In this document: positions 33,928 to 43,463 of the stretch, in pieces | Numbering within the stretch: position 1 is the first letter of the stretch | Layout of the letters: each line of letters starts with the position of its first letter | Assembly (NCBI GenBank): GCA_947494435.1 | Contig: CANLUY010000001.1 | Span: 672,001-736,000, forward strand | Source of the DNA: an uncultured Litoreibacter sp. | GTDB lineage: Bacteria; Pseudomonadota; Alphaproteobacteria; Rhodobacterales; Rhodobacteraceae | DNA: 64,000 nt | Reading direction: 5' to 3' | Translations under genes and position numbers: made by a program | Notes under the pieces: model-generated | The model's database searches: none | Told to the model about the DNA's origin: nothing | The model's input: the letters and a program-made list of their open reading frames with translations, nothing else

Positions 33928-34733
33928 CCGATGTTAACACGCTGATTGGCAAACCTTGGCGCAAGCCCCCTTTTATCAAGCGCCGGTGGCTGCGATGGGT
34001 GTTGCTGATCGGAGCTGTTGCTTATTTGATAGCCGCTTACATGACAATCGATGTAAATTGGGCGCGCGTCTATGAGGGGCTAGAACGCGGAAAGCAGTTC
34101 GTGCTGGCGTTCACAAGCCCAGACTTCTCCACCCGATCATCTGATATTTATGAAGGCATGCTTGAAAGCGTCATTATGACGATCGCAGCATCTGTTGTTG
34201 GGATCGTGATTTCGATCCCCATTGCGCTCGGAGCCGCACGCAATATAGCACCCTTGCCCGTGTATTTGATCTGCCGCTCAATCATCGCCATCAGCCGCGC
34301 TTTGCAAGAGATTATCGTAGCGATTTTGTTGGTCGCTATTTTTGGCTTTGGTCCGCTCGCGGGCTTTTTGACGCTGAGCTTCGCCACGATCGGGTTCCTG
34401 TCAAAACTTCTGGCCGAAGATATCGAAAGCATGGACAAGGTGCAGGCTGAGGCGATCAAGGCCTCAGGTGCGAAGTGGACGCAATGGATCAATTACGGTG
34501 TTCAACCTCAGGTCATGCCGCGCCTCATTGGCCTGAGCATCTACCGCGTCGACATTAACTTTCGTGAAAGCGCGATCTTGGGTTTGGTGGGTGCGGGGGG
34601 CATTGGTGCAACACTAAATACAGCCTTTGATCGGTATGAATACGACACCGCAGCCGCAATTTTGCTGATCATCATCGTGATCGTCATGGCGCTTGAATAT
34701 ATCTCCGGAGTTATTCGGGCGAGGGTTCAGTAA
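33924..34733 (+). CDS. PhnE-like ABC permease, first copy, 269 aa
   Basis: Membrane permease with about six hydrophobic segments. The ATPase-contact loop is [25 protein letters not shown], and the family end [14 protein letters not shown] is present. The N-terminus has a positively charged stretch of about 25 residues before the first segment. It overlaps phnC-like by four bases and shares one base with the next permease. The two permeases probably form a heterodimeric channel. Confidence 0.9.
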   Translation: MTDVNTLIGKPWRKPPFIKRRWLRWVLLIGAVAYLIAAYMTIDVNWARVYEGLERGKQFVLAFTSPDFSTRSSDIYEGMLESVIMTIAASVVGIVISIPIALGAARNIAPLPVYLICRSIIAISRALQEIIVAILLVAIFGFGPLAGFLTLSFATIGFLSKLLAEDIESMDKVQAEAIKASGAKWTQWINYGVQPQVMPRLIGLSIYRVDINFRESAILGLVGAGGIGATLNTAFDRYEYDTAAAILLIIIVIVMALEYISGVIRARVQ

Positions 34734-35548
34734 TGCCGGTGCAAGACCTCAAAGGCCGAAAAGTCTGGCAACGCCGGTCTGGCCGTGAGAGCCTTGGCCA
34801 TTGGATCATGTGGCTGGTCGGTGTCGCGGTCTTTGCCTATTGCTGGCAACAAATCTCCGCATCAACCACATGGTTCTTTGTATGGGACGCGCCCCGCATT
34901 GCGGAAGATATCTGGACGCGCGCCACGCCCCCGCGTTGGGAATACATCACGCAACTGGGCAAGCCGATCTGGGACACTTTGAACATCGCAACGTTGGGCA
35001 CATTCTTTGCTTTGATTCTTGCTGTTCCCGTCGCCTTTCTTGCAGCCAGCAATACAACACCATCGAAGTTGTTCATCCGACCTTTCGCATTGCTGATCAT
35101 CGTCTCGACCCGCTCAATCAACTCTCTGATCTGGGCTTTGCTTCTGATTGCAATTATCGGACCAGGCGTGTTTGCAGGAGTGATCGCGATTGCGATCCGC
35201 TCCATCGGGTTCTGCGCAAAGCTGCTTTATGAAGCCATCGAGGAAATCGACCAGACCCAAGTTGAAGCGATAACTGCAACCGGTGCGTCAAGATGGCAGG
35301 TTATGGCTTATGGTATCGTCCCACAGATCTTGCCAGCTTTCGCCGGAATTGCGGTATTCCGCTGGGACATCAATATCCGTGAATCAACTGTGCTTGGATT
35401 GGTCGGTGCTGGTGGCATCGGCCTGCAATTGTCTTCTTCGTTGAATGTACTTGCTTGGCCACAAGTATCCCTGATCCTGCTTGTCATCCTCGCGGCGGTT
35501 GTCATTTCCGAATGGGTGTCCGCTAAGGTGCGGGGCGCGATCATTTAG
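34733..35548 (+). CDS. PhnE-like ABC permease, second copy, 271 aa
   Basis: Second permease of the importer, homologous to the one before it: DQTQVEAITATGASRWQVMAYGIVP and [14 protein letters not shown]. The start codon shares its A with the preceding stop (TAATG at 34731-34735). A phn importer with two different PhnE subunits is common in Rhodobacteraceae. No C-P lyase or phosphonatase genes are in this window, so the substrate class is open. Confidence 0.9.
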   Translation: MPVQDLKGRKVWQRRSGRESLGHWIMWLVGVAVFAYCWQQISASTTWFFVWDAPRIAEDIWTRATPPRWEYITQLGKPIWDTLNIATLGTFFALILAVPVAFLAASNTTPSKLFIRPFALLIIVSTRSINSLIWALLLIAIIGPGVFAGVIAIAIRSIGFCAKLLYEAIEEIDQTQVEAITATGASRWQVMAYGIVPQILPAFAGIAVFRWDINIRESTVLGLVGAGGIGLQLSSSLNVLAWPQVSLILLVILAAVVISEWVSAKVRGAII

Positions 35549-35578
35549 CCGCGGCCGCCTAAGATTGGCGAGGAACCG

Positions 35579-37012
35579 TTACCGCACGATTGCACCGGGG
35601 TTCATAATGTTGTTGGGATCAAGCGCATGCTTGATATGCCTCAAAGCGTCCAGCTTTCCCGGCTTCGCAAACATTTCGAGATCGCTGGTTTTCAACCGAC
35701 CAATTCCATGCTCCGCGCTGATCGACCCATCAAACTGAGCTGTGGCTTCATTGATCGCCATGCGAACCGCCTCGATGATGTTTGGGTGCGCTGTCACAAA
35801 ATCCATCTTTGAAATACCGATAGGGGGCAGGACGTTGTGATGGATGTTGCCGTCCCCGATGTGACCGTAGGTGTTAATCCTGAGTTGGGGATTGATATCC
35901 ATCAGCATGTTTACCGTCGTCACAATGAAATCATGCACTTTGCTGATTGGCACGGAGGTATCACTGTTGCAAAATGCGCCTGCCGCGCGATTGGCTTCGG
36001 GGGTATTCTCCCGCAAGTCCCAGAGGTTTTGGCGCTGGGAGTCTGATTGGGCAATTACGGCATCACTTAGCAGGCCGGCCTCAAAGCAATCAGCGAGGGC
36101 CGCTTCTAACCGCTCCCTAATGCCCAATGGTCCGCTTGCCTCAAGTAACAAATACCAACCTTTCAATTCACTAAACGGCGCATTAAGCGTCGGGAAATGA
36201 GACGTCACGAGATCAAGACCGAACCCGCTCATCAGCTCTAGGGCGGATATGCTGCTGCCGAGTTCCTTTTGGACATTTCGAAAGAGCGCGAGTGCAGCTG
36301 CAGGTGTTTCCAAGGCGCAGAGAACCGTTGTTGTTTCGGGATCAACGGGTTTCAAGACGAGGGTTGCAGCAGTGATAATTCCGAGCGTCCCTTCGCTACC
36401 GATAAGCAGATGGCGCAAGTCATAGCCGGTGTTATTTTTCCGAAGCGGACTGAGGTCGCTATAAATAGTGCCGTCTGGCAGGACAGCTTCGACACCCAAA
36501 CACAGGTCACGCGCATTTCCATGGCGCACAACCTGAATCCCACCTGCATTGGTCGCGAGATTGCCACCTATACAACAGCTTCCTTTGGAGGCCATGCTTA
36601 GCGGAAAAACCAAGTCATGCTCCGCCGCGACGGTATGGATGTTTTCCAAGATGCAGCCCGCCTCAGCCACAAGAACACTATCTTCCAACGAAATGTCGCG
36701 AACCTTGTTCATGCGCTCAAGTGAAAGGATGATCGCATTGTCACTTTCGGTAGATAGCTGACCGGCCACAACGCCGGTGCCACCGCTGAACGGAACGATA
36801 CCCGTTTTTGCAGCGTTACACATCGAGACAATCTGCGCGACTTGTTCTGTCGTTTCCGGCATCACGATTAGACGGGCTTTGCCCTCAAATCGCCCGCGCG
36901 GATCTTCAAAGTGCCGCGTTGGCTCGGCCCCTTCTTTCCAACCTGTTGGACCTAGCAGAGTTTTTAGCTCGTCTAGCAGCGCATCATCCGGTTGCTTGAA
37001 AGTCTCAGTCAT
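35579..37012 (-). CDS. FAD-linked D-2-hydroxyacid dehydrogenase (GlcD/D2HGDH family), 477 aa
   Basis: The N-terminal FAD-binding type 4 (VAO/PCMH) domain has VPFSGGTGVVAGQL and GNLATNAGGIQVVRHGNARD. The C-terminal FAD-oxidase domain has metal-ligand motifs YGHIGDGNIHHNV and SAEHGIGR. The family oxidises D-2-hydroxyacids such as D-lactate, glycolate or D-2-hydroxyglutarate. It converges on the PhnE-like gene with 30 bases between. Nearby glyoxylate-using genes make a glycolate-type substrate attractive, but glycolate oxidase normally needs GlcE and GlcF, which are absent here. ATG 37012 or 37015 as start. Confidence 0.88.
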   Translation of the reverse strand: MTETFKQPDDALLDELKTLLGPTGWKEGAEPTRHFEDPRGRFEGKARLIVMPETTEQVAQIVSMCNAAKTGIVPFSGGTGVVAGQLSTESDNAIILSLERMNKVRDISLEDSVLVAEAGCILENIHTVAAEHDLVFPLSMASKGSCCIGGNLATNAGGIQVVRHGNARDLCLGVEAVLPDGTIYSDLSPLRKNNTGYDLRHLLIGSEGTLGIITAATLVLKPVDPETTTVLCALETPAAALALFRNVQKELGSSISALELMSGFGLDLVTSHFPTLNAPFSELKGWYLLLEASGPLGIRERLEAALADCFEAGLLSDAVIAQSDSQRQNLWDLRENTPEANRAAGAFCNSDTSVPISKVHDFIVTTVNMLMDINPQLRINTYGHIGDGNIHHNVLPPIGISKMDFVTAHPNIIEAVRMAINEATAQFDGSISAEHGIGRLKTSDLEMFAKPGKLDALRHIKHALDPNNIMNPGAIVR

Positions 37013-37015
37013 CAT

Positions 37016-37412
37016 CTCGGCTTTCCGATGAAGGGATCAGCCTCATTCTCGAAGAATGGTTCAGCAAATCACAGGTTTTTCGGTTCTGATAAAGCTGAAC
37101 GCAGTCAAAATCCACCAGCCAAGCGTTCCTACACCAAAGCGCAGGCGTGCGCCATAATCTGACAAACCTTCAACTCACTTCCTTGGATGAAAATTTAAAG
37201 ATCAACTGTCGAGATATCGACGCATGACGCGCGATCAACCTCGCTGATCGCGGCCTCAAACGCAGCTTAAGACGTCTAAACTTACCCCGCGGTGATGAGA
37301 CATGCAGAGCATAACCGAATATCACGGCACTTGTTTTTGTTCAGGGAAAATTTCGCATCATTAGTATGCGAGAGATCACCCGTAAGGGTCGCGCACTTCT
37401 AAACCGTACCTT
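37016..37412. other. Intergenic stretch with no recognisable gene
   Basis: About 400 bases between the FAD-linked dehydrogenase and the UDG-like gene. I see no convincing open frame, tRNA, terminator or repeat. Upstream parts could hold promoter elements for the dehydrogenase, but no clear motif stands out. Confidence 0.5.
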
Positions 37413-37997
37413 TCAGCTGACAGGCTCCAAAAGCTCCGCCACGCGGCGTCTGAGTAAGGGAACAAGCCTTTCTTCAAACCAAGTATTCTGACGAAGCCAC
37501 CGATTATTTCGTGGGCTAGGGTGAGGTAACACCAAATTCCGCTGATTGAGTTCTGCGTGGTGTAGAGAGACCTCAGCAATCGTTTTGCCTTTGAACCCCT
37601 CAAGGTGCCAATCCATCGCATACCGTCCTATGATCAAGCAAAGGTCCAGGTTACCAAGCGTTGACAGCGCATCGTTGCGCCAAGCCACCGCGCATTCAGG
37701 TCGGGGCGGCAAGTCACCTGACTTTGTGGTTCCGGGATAGCACAAACCCATAGGCAATATCGCAAGCTTGGGACTCTCGTAGAAAACATCGCGATCGATG
37801 CCCATCCACGATCTCAACCTGTCGCCGGATGCATCGTCAAAGGGTATGCCTTTTTCATGGGTTTTTCGCCCGGGCGCTTGCCCAGCGATGAGGATACGTG
37901 CGTCTTTGTGCAATCGAAAAAGGGGCTTCGGGCCGAGGGGAAGATCAGTGCAAAGTGTACATGCCCTCATCTTCTTTGAGATTTGTTCAGCATTCAT
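37413..37997 (-). CDS. Uracil-DNA glycosylase superfamily protein, 194 aa
   Basis: It has a UDG-fold N-terminal motif ILIAGQAPGRKTHEKGIPFDDASGDRLRSW, spread over residues of about 35-65, and a C-terminal HPSPRNNRWL loop that corresponds to the UDG family His loop. The N-terminus has two cysteines (RACTLC) but not a full four-Cys iron-sulfur set. Start follows GGAAGG. It may act on uracil or other damaged bases in DNA. The canonical water-activating residue is not obvious, so activity is uncertain. It is unrelated in position to the UdgX fusion at 2.5 kb. Confidence 0.75.
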   Translation of the reverse strand: MNAEQISKKMRACTLCTDLPLGPKPLFRLHKDARILIAGQAPGRKTHEKGIPFDDASGDRLRSWMGIDRDVFYESPKLAILPMGLCYPGTTKSGDLPPRPECAVAWRNDALSTLGNLDLCLIIGRYAMDWHLEGFKGKTIAEVSLHHAELNQRNLVLPHPSPRNNRWLRQNTWFEERLVPLLRRRVAELLEPVS

Positions 37998-38103
37998 ACG
38001 TTCACACCTTCCACCTTACCCTGATATAACTCTAAGTAGCGTTGAATTATAATGCCGAGCGAACCTACAACTTGTCGCAAAACGCCCTGAAAGATCATCC
38101 TTA

Positions 38104-38865
38104 ATGACCCCACTTGATTTAGCGCATGCACAGATGGAGCAATCTGACGCTGCAAGGCTTCGTTTCTACGAACGTCTCGCCGATGCAGAACTATTTCTTT
38201 TGCTTGAGGCCGAAACACAGGGCGAGCAGATCAATCCACGTGTTTTCCCGCTGGAAGACACATCGCTGGTTTTGGCCTTCGACCGCGAAGAAAGGCTGGC
38301 TGAGTTTGCCGGTGCCGCACCCTACGTCGCCCTGTCCGGTCGGGTGCTTGCAGGCATGCTGTCAGGGCAAGGTTTGGGGTTGGGGCTAAATCTAGAAGTT
38401 GCACCGTCTTCGATCATTCTTCCGGCCGAAGCAGTCGAATGGTTGCATAACACGCTTGGGACAAGCCCTTCAGATGTCGAGGCAAAACCTGAAGAACTGT
38501 TGCCGCCGTCTGGATTGCCAGAGGCGCTGATCACGGGACTAGACATAAAATTGGCAATGGCAGCAGGGCTGGCAAGGTCTGCATACCTCTGCGCCGTACG
38601 CTATGAGGGTGGCGCACAATCTCATATGCTCGCATTTCTCGATCCCTTACCCGGTGCGGAGACGGCATTGGCGCGTGCGGTCAATGAAGCGCTTGTCTTC
38701 AGTGGAATTGAGGCAGGTACGATTGATGTCGCTTTCTTCGGTCACAGCAATCCGATGGCAGCAAGGCTCGCAAAAGTCGGACTACGATTTGATTTGCCAG
38801 AGCTTCCAGTAAATGAAGGTCCCAAAGCGCCTGGGATGGATCCCAGCAAGCCGCCCAAGCTGTAA
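38104..38865 (+). CDS. SseB family protein, 253 aa
   Basis: The N-terminal SseB-like domain has the typical front LRFYERLADAELFLLLEAE and VFPLEDTSLVLAFDREERLAEFAGAAPYVALSGR. A C-terminal SseB-like half follows from about residue 140. Family members are cytoplasmic proteins of poorly known function (in E. coli linked to serine metabolism or enhanced serine sensitivity). The tail is Pro/Lys-rich. It converges on ghrA with 46 bases between. Confident family call, no functional call. Confidence 0.8.
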   Translation: MTPLDLAHAQMEQSDAARLRFYERLADAELFLLLEAETQGEQINPRVFPLEDTSLVLAFDREERLAEFAGAAPYVALSGRVLAGMLSGQGLGLGLNLEVAPSSIILPAEAVEWLHNTLGTSPSDVEAKPEELLPPSGLPEALITGLDIKLAMAAGLARSAYLCAVRYEGGAQSHMLAFLDPLPGAETALARAVNEALVFSGIEAGTIDVAFFGHSNPMAARLAKVGLRFDLPELPVNEGPKAPGMDPSKPPKL

Positions 38866-38911
38866 ATTTGCAGGAAGAGGCAGATGCCAAAACTCTAGCG
38901 GAACAACAAGC

Positions 38912-39841
38912 TTAGTATCCAGCTTCGCGATCAACGAGATGAAGGAGCGGCTCTCCGGCTTCTGACCGGCGGATATTTTCAGCGATGATGTCACTCGCCG
39001 TATCCGCGCGCGTCTCTGACGCAATATGCGGTGTCACGGTCACTTTCGGATGAGACCAGAAAGGATGCTCCGCAGGCAAGGGCTCGACACGAAAGACATC
39101 AAGCGTTGCATGGCCAAGATGGTGATCAAGCGCGAGGAGCAAGGCCTCATCATCAATGAGCGGACCACGCCCAGGGTTGATCACCACCCCGTCTTGCGCG
39201 AGCAATGCGAGGGTTTCTACATTCAACGTATTCTCAGTCGCAGCCGTCGAGGGCAGCAGAAGGATTACAATGTCCGCCCCTCGAAGCGAGTCTATCAAAC
39301 CTTCTTCGCCATTATGACATCTAACACCAGCAATAGACTTGGGCGAACGGCTCCATCCATGTGTATCAAACTTCAGTGCTGAAAGCTGCATGGCACAGGC
39401 CGAGCCGAGCGCCCCAAGTCCGAGCACTGTCACTTTGCGGGCCTTGGCAAGAGGAGGAACAATACCTGCACGCCAAATGCCATCTTGGCCATGAATATGC
39501 GCATCCATTCCGAGATGATGACGCAAAGTATGACCGACAACCCACTCGACCATCCCATCGGTCAGACCATCGTCAACCATACGGCAAAGGGGCTGGGTGA
39601 GCGTCTCATTCGTGACAATTGCTTCAACACCAGCCCATAGTCCAAGCACGGCCTTTGCGCGTGTGAATGGTGTAAAATCGGACACCGTTCCGCCCGGCGC
39701 ATACACAAGGTAATCAACCGTTTCGGCGGGAATATCAGTGCCGAGCGTGTATGTCAGGCCCGCTTTATCGAAAGCCGCCCGTAATGGCGCTTCATAATCG
39801 ACCCAGCGTTCATGCTTGGCCGTGAATAGAATGTTAATCAT
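38912..39841 (-). CDS. ghrA: Glyoxylate/hydroxypyruvate reductase A, 309 aa
   Basis: A D-isomer-specific 2-hydroxyacid dehydrogenase. It has the NAD(P) site VLGLGALGSACA, the catalytic Arg region NPGRGPLIDDEALL, Glu in FRVEPLP and His in TPHIASET. Length and lack of an ACT domain fit the GhrA group, which reduces glyoxylate to glycolate and hydroxypyruvate to glycerate. ATG 39841 starts 4 bases after the rodA stop, so it is probably transcribed from the cell-shape operon. It would compete with bhcA/bhcC for glyoxylate. Confidence 0.85.
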   Translation of the reverse strand: MINILFTAKHERWVDYEAPLRAAFDKAGLTYTLGTDIPAETVDYLVYAPGGTVSDFTPFTRAKAVLGLWAGVEAIVTNETLTQPLCRMVDDGLTDGMVEWVVGHTLRHHLGMDAHIHGQDGIWRAGIVPPLAKARKVTVLGLGALGSACAMQLSALKFDTHGWSRSPKSIAGVRCHNGEEGLIDSLRGADIVILLLPSTAATENTLNVETLALLAQDGVVINPGRGPLIDDEALLLALDHHLGHATLDVFRVEPLPAEHPFWSHPKVTVTPHIASETRADTASDIIAENIRRSEAGEPLLHLVDREAGY

Positions 39842-39844
39842 CAA

Positions 39845-40984
39845 CTACCTCGGACGATGAACATGGGCAGATTGGATCAATCCGAAGCCAATCATCAAAA
39901 CCAACATCGCAGATCCACCATAACTGACCAAAGGCAATGGCACACCAACGACAGGCGCTAGCCCCATGACCATCGACATGTTCACCGCAAAGAACAAGAA
40001 GAAGGTAAGCGCAATCCCAAGGGTCAGCAGAGAGGCAAAACGGTCTTTGTTGCTGATCGCGGAGAAGACACAGAAAACGATAACGCCGATATACAGTGCA
40101 AGGAGGGAGATACCTCCAACGAAGCCGAACTCTTCCGCCAGCGTCGTGAAGATAAAGTCAGTATGTTTCTCAGGCAAAAAATTTAGCCGGGACTGGGTGC
40201 CTTGCATATACCCCCGGCCCGTCCATCCACCTGAGCCAAGCGCGATCTTTGATTGGGTGATGTGATACCCTGCCCCAAGCGGGTCAGATGAAGGATCAAG
40301 AAACGTATCAATGCGCCGGTATTGATAGTCTTTCAAGAATTGCCAATCCGTGCCGCGCGATTTGAAAACGCCGACCACAATCCCCACGCCCGCACCAATT
40401 ACCGCCGCGAAATACATCCAGCTGACACCAGCCAAAAACATTAGGCCGCCCCCACCAAAGACAAGCAAAAGCGCTGTTCCAAGATCAGGTTGCCGGAGGG
40501 TTAGATAAGTAGGAACAGCGATGATCAAGACCGGAATGATGACCCAGAATGGTCGTGAGACCTTCTTCATATCCAGCCAATCATAGTAGGCGGCGAGAAA
40601 CAGAACGAGGGTGATCTTTGTCAGCTCAGACGGTTGAAGTCGCATAAAACCAAGATCAATCCAACGCTGCGCGCCTTTGCCGGTGGAGCCGAAGAACTCT
40701 ACCCCCAACAACAAAACAATGCAGATCGCGTAAGTCAGACCCGCGATATTTCGCAGAAACCAAGTCGGGATCAGCGCGATAGAAAACATCAAGACAAGGC
40801 CCAATGCAAAGCGCTTCATTTGCGGTTCGGCCCATGGGTTCATTGACCCGCCCGCAACCGAATAGAGCATCAGGAACCCGATGCTCGCGATCGCCACCAA
40901 AAGCAAGACCACCGCCCAATTCAGATAGAGCAGTTTCGACGGACCTACAGGGACTGATTTGAGGTTATACTCAAGATAGCTCAT
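39845..40984 (-). CDS. rodA: Rod shape-determining protein RodA (SEDS glycosyltransferase), 379 aa
   Basis: A polytopic SEDS-family peptidoglycan polymerase of the elongasome. It has about ten hydrophobic segments and family motifs NPWAEPQMKRFALG, RQPDLGTALLLV and, near the end, MSMVMGLAPVVGVPLPLVSYGGSAML. The start overlaps the mrdA stop (ATGA at 40981-40984). It acts with PBP2, encoded upstream. Confidence 0.95.
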   Translation of the reverse strand: MSYLEYNLKSVPVGPSKLLYLNWAVVLLLVAIASIGFLMLYSVAGGSMNPWAEPQMKRFALGLVLMFSIALIPTWFLRNIAGLTYAICIVLLLGVEFFGSTGKGAQRWIDLGFMRLQPSELTKITLVLFLAAYYDWLDMKKVSRPFWVIIPVLIIAVPTYLTLRQPDLGTALLLVFGGGGLMFLAGVSWMYFAAVIGAGVGIVVGVFKSRGTDWQFLKDYQYRRIDTFLDPSSDPLGAGYHITQSKIALGSGGWTGRGYMQGTQSRLNFLPEKHTDFIFTTLAEEFGFVGGISLLALYIGVIVFCVFSAISNKDRFASLLTLGIALTFFLFFAVNMSMVMGLAPVVGVPLPLVSYGGSAMLVLMIGFGLIQSAHVHRPR

Positions 40985-42924
40985 GCTTCAGAGACCTGCG
41001 TTGCGCCATCCGTCGGATCATTAATAGGCAATTCTTCCAAGGCAGACCGGATACGTCCGCGTTGCGACGATGGATACGCTGATAACGGCGGTATGCCGTC
41101 AAACTGCGCCGCGAGGATAATATCACGTGCAATTGGCGCCGCAGCGGTTGACCCGCCGCCACCGTGTTCCACTACGACGGAGATCGCGTAGCGCGGATTG
41201 TCGTAAGGAGCAAAACCCACAAACAACGCGTGATCCCGGCGCTCCCATGGAAGGTCCTCGTTGCGAAACACCCCGGCCCGACGCTCGGCTGCTGTGATAT
41301 TGCGGACCTGCGACGTCCCGGTTTTTCCGGCCATGCGCTTAGTTTTATCAGCAATGCGCGTCCGGTATGCCGTCCCTCGGCTTTCATTGCTGACCGCAAA
41401 CATACCATCGCGAATGTAGTCCAAAGTCCGCTTAGCCAAGCCCAGCGGTTCACCAGTAGTGGCCGGTAACTCTTTTTCATCCACGGCCTTCACCAACCGT
41501 GGCGACACCGCGCGACCAGTTGCAAGTCGGGCCGTCATCACAGCAAGCTGCAAGGGCGACGCCAAGACAAAGCCCTGCCCGATTGACGCGTTGAGGCTGT
41601 CGCCAATTACCCAGTCTTTCCCGCGGTTTTCCGCCTTCCAAGCCTTGGTAGGTGTCAGTCCTTTCGCGACCGCAGACATTGGGACGTCATGGCGTTCTCC
41701 CAATCCAAGGCGGCGTGCCATCTTGGTGATATTCTCAATACCCACGCGCTGTGCGAGCTCGTAATAATAGACATCGCAAGACTGCTTAAGACTATCACGC
41801 AGATTCATTTTTCCGTGCCCACCACGCTTCCAGCAATGGAAACGCCGGTTCGCAAGCTCGGTAAAACCGCCGCAATAGATTGTTTCTTCGATACCGATTT
41901 CTTCCGCCTCCAAGGCGGCCAATGCCGTGACCATCTTAAATGTCGATCCCGGAGGATAGGTCCCTTGGACCGCCTTGTTCGCCAGAGGACGGTACTTGCT
42001 TTCTGTGAGCGATGAATAATCCGCAACGGAAATACCACGCACAAATTTGTTTGGATCAAACGCAGGTGCAGAGCCGATGGCGACCAAGTCACCGTTCGTC
42101 ACATCAATCACTACAGCCGCAGCACTTTCGCCCGACAAGCGCGCCTGAACGAAGTTCTGCAGTTTCGTGTCAATCGTCAGTTGAAGCGTGTCGCCTTTCG
42201 TCGCTTCTTCGCGACCCAACTCCCGCATCACCCGGCCAACGGCGTTAACTTCGACGCGTTTGGTTCCTGCCTTCCCGCGCAAAGAACTCTCGAACTTGTT
42301 CTCAACACCGGTCTTGCCGAGTTGGAATTTCGGGATTTGAAGCAGCGGGTCCGGATTTTGAATCCGGCTGAGATCGTAATCCGACACGGGGCCGACATAT
42401 CCGACAATATGCGCGTAATCGTCCGAACGCGGATAGAAGCGGCTCAAACCAAATTCAGGTGTAATGCCGGGCAGTGCCGGTGCGTTTACAGCGACTTGAC
42501 TGACATCTTCCCAGCTCAAACGATCCGCAACGGTTACGGGAACCAGACGCGACCTGCGCCCCATCTCTTCGAGGACATCATTGATATCTTTGCGCGTGAG
42601 CGGAATAAGACGGCTGAGGTCGTTTAGGACTTTCTCAGGATCATCAACCTCGTCACGAATGATGGTCACACGGTAGTTTTGCTCGTTACCTGCAATCAGC
42701 AACCCGTTCCGGTCAAAGATCTGACCGCGAGGCGGCGGAAGCAGGCGAATATTGATGCGATTTTCTTCGGCGAGCAGTCGAAACTGATCTGCCTGATTGA
42801 CCTGAAGGTGCCGCATCCGTGTGCCCAGCACCGTCGCAAACGCCACCATCCCGCCGCCCAGAATGAGGCCACGACGGCTGACAATTGCTGCGCTCTCTTC
42901 AGTATCCTTGGGCGACCGTCTCAT
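40981..42924 (-). CDS. mrdA: Penicillin-binding protein 2, 647 aa
   Basis: Monofunctional transpeptidase. An N-terminal membrane anchor (about residues 17-36) is followed by the pedestal region with PPPRGQIFDRNG. The penicillin-binding domain has the SxxK motif in PPGSTFKM, SxD/N in QSCDVYY, and KTGT in AGKTGTSQV. It cross-links peptidoglycan during elongation with RodA. Overlaps both mreD and rodA by four bases. Confidence 0.96.
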   Translation of the reverse strand: MRRSPKDTEESAAIVSRRGLILGGGMVAFATVLGTRMRHLQVNQADQFRLLAEENRINIRLLPPPRGQIFDRNGLLIAGNEQNYRVTIIRDEVDDPEKVLNDLSRLIPLTRKDINDVLEEMGRRSRLVPVTVADRLSWEDVSQVAVNAPALPGITPEFGLSRFYPRSDDYAHIVGYVGPVSDYDLSRIQNPDPLLQIPKFQLGKTGVENKFESSLRGKAGTKRVEVNAVGRVMRELGREEATKGDTLQLTIDTKLQNFVQARLSGESAAAVVIDVTNGDLVAIGSAPAFDPNKFVRGISVADYSSLTESKYRPLANKAVQGTYPPGSTFKMVTALAALEAEEIGIEETIYCGGFTELANRRFHCWKRGGHGKMNLRDSLKQSCDVYYYELAQRVGIENITKMARRLGLGERHDVPMSAVAKGLTPTKAWKAENRGKDWVIGDSLNASIGQGFVLASPLQLAVMTARLATGRAVSPRLVKAVDEKELPATTGEPLGLAKRTLDYIRDGMFAVSNESRGTAYRTRIADKTKRMAGKTGTSQVRNITAAERRAGVFRNEDLPWERRDHALFVGFAPYDNPRYAISVVVEHGGGGSTAAAPIARDIILAAQFDGIPPLSAYPSSQRGRIRSALEELPINDPTDGATQVSEA

Positions 42925-43463
42925 ATCGCAATCCCCGATCCATCAAGCTCAGTGGGACGCGCACGGCGCACACGGACTAGGAAGTGCGAGACCGCAATAA
43001 CGAACGGGTAAGCAACCACAGTCATTACGATATGGAGCAGCAGAACTGAAAAAGCCGGCTGACCCAGCCCGAAGATCACATGGAACAACGCATTTGCAGC
43101 CACAAGAACCGCAAAAGTTGCTGCCGCAAGTCCAATTTCGACTGGCACCGATATTTCAGTTTGCCCCCCCGCTTTGCGGCGCAGATATTCGTAGCCCAAC
43201 AGGCTGATAGCGGGCCAAAGACCGATTGGCCGCAGGAACAGAATATCAGCGATAAGGTGCACCAAAACGATCAAACCAACAGGGGCCCAACGTGGGCGCC
43301 GCATGATCCAAACGGCGGTCAAGCAGAACAACAAATCTGGTCCCGGTATGCTGCGAGGAATGGTCGATAACGGCAACATCTTTAGAAAGATGATCAGAGC
43401 GCAAAGCGCGAAAAACACGCAGCGAAAGCCAAAGCGGCGGGTCGTAATAGGATCAACCATCAC
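42921..43463 (-). CDS. mreD: Rod shape-determining protein MreD, 180 aa
   Basis: A small integral membrane protein with about five hydrophobic segments, weakly conserved as usual for MreD. Segments such as IPGPDLLFCLTAVWIMRRP and LVHLIADILFLRPIGLWPA fit the family. It is identified mainly by position between mreC and mrdA. It overlaps mreC by 11 bases. Confidence 0.9.
   Translation of the reverse strand: MMVDPITTRRFGFRCVFFALCALIIFLKMLPLSTIPRSIPGPDLLFCLTAVWIMRRPRWAPVGLIVLVHLIADILFLRPIGLWPAISLLGYEYLRRKAGGQTEISVPVEIGLAAATFAVLVAANALFHVIFGLGQPAFSVLLLHIVMTVVAYPFVIAVSHFLVRVRRARPTELDGSGIAI

Noticed and set aside
35579-37012. GlcD subunit of glycolate oxidase
   Set aside because: GlcE and GlcF genes are missing next to it, and the motifs equally fit single-subunit D-2-hydroxyglutarate or D-lactate dehydrogenases.
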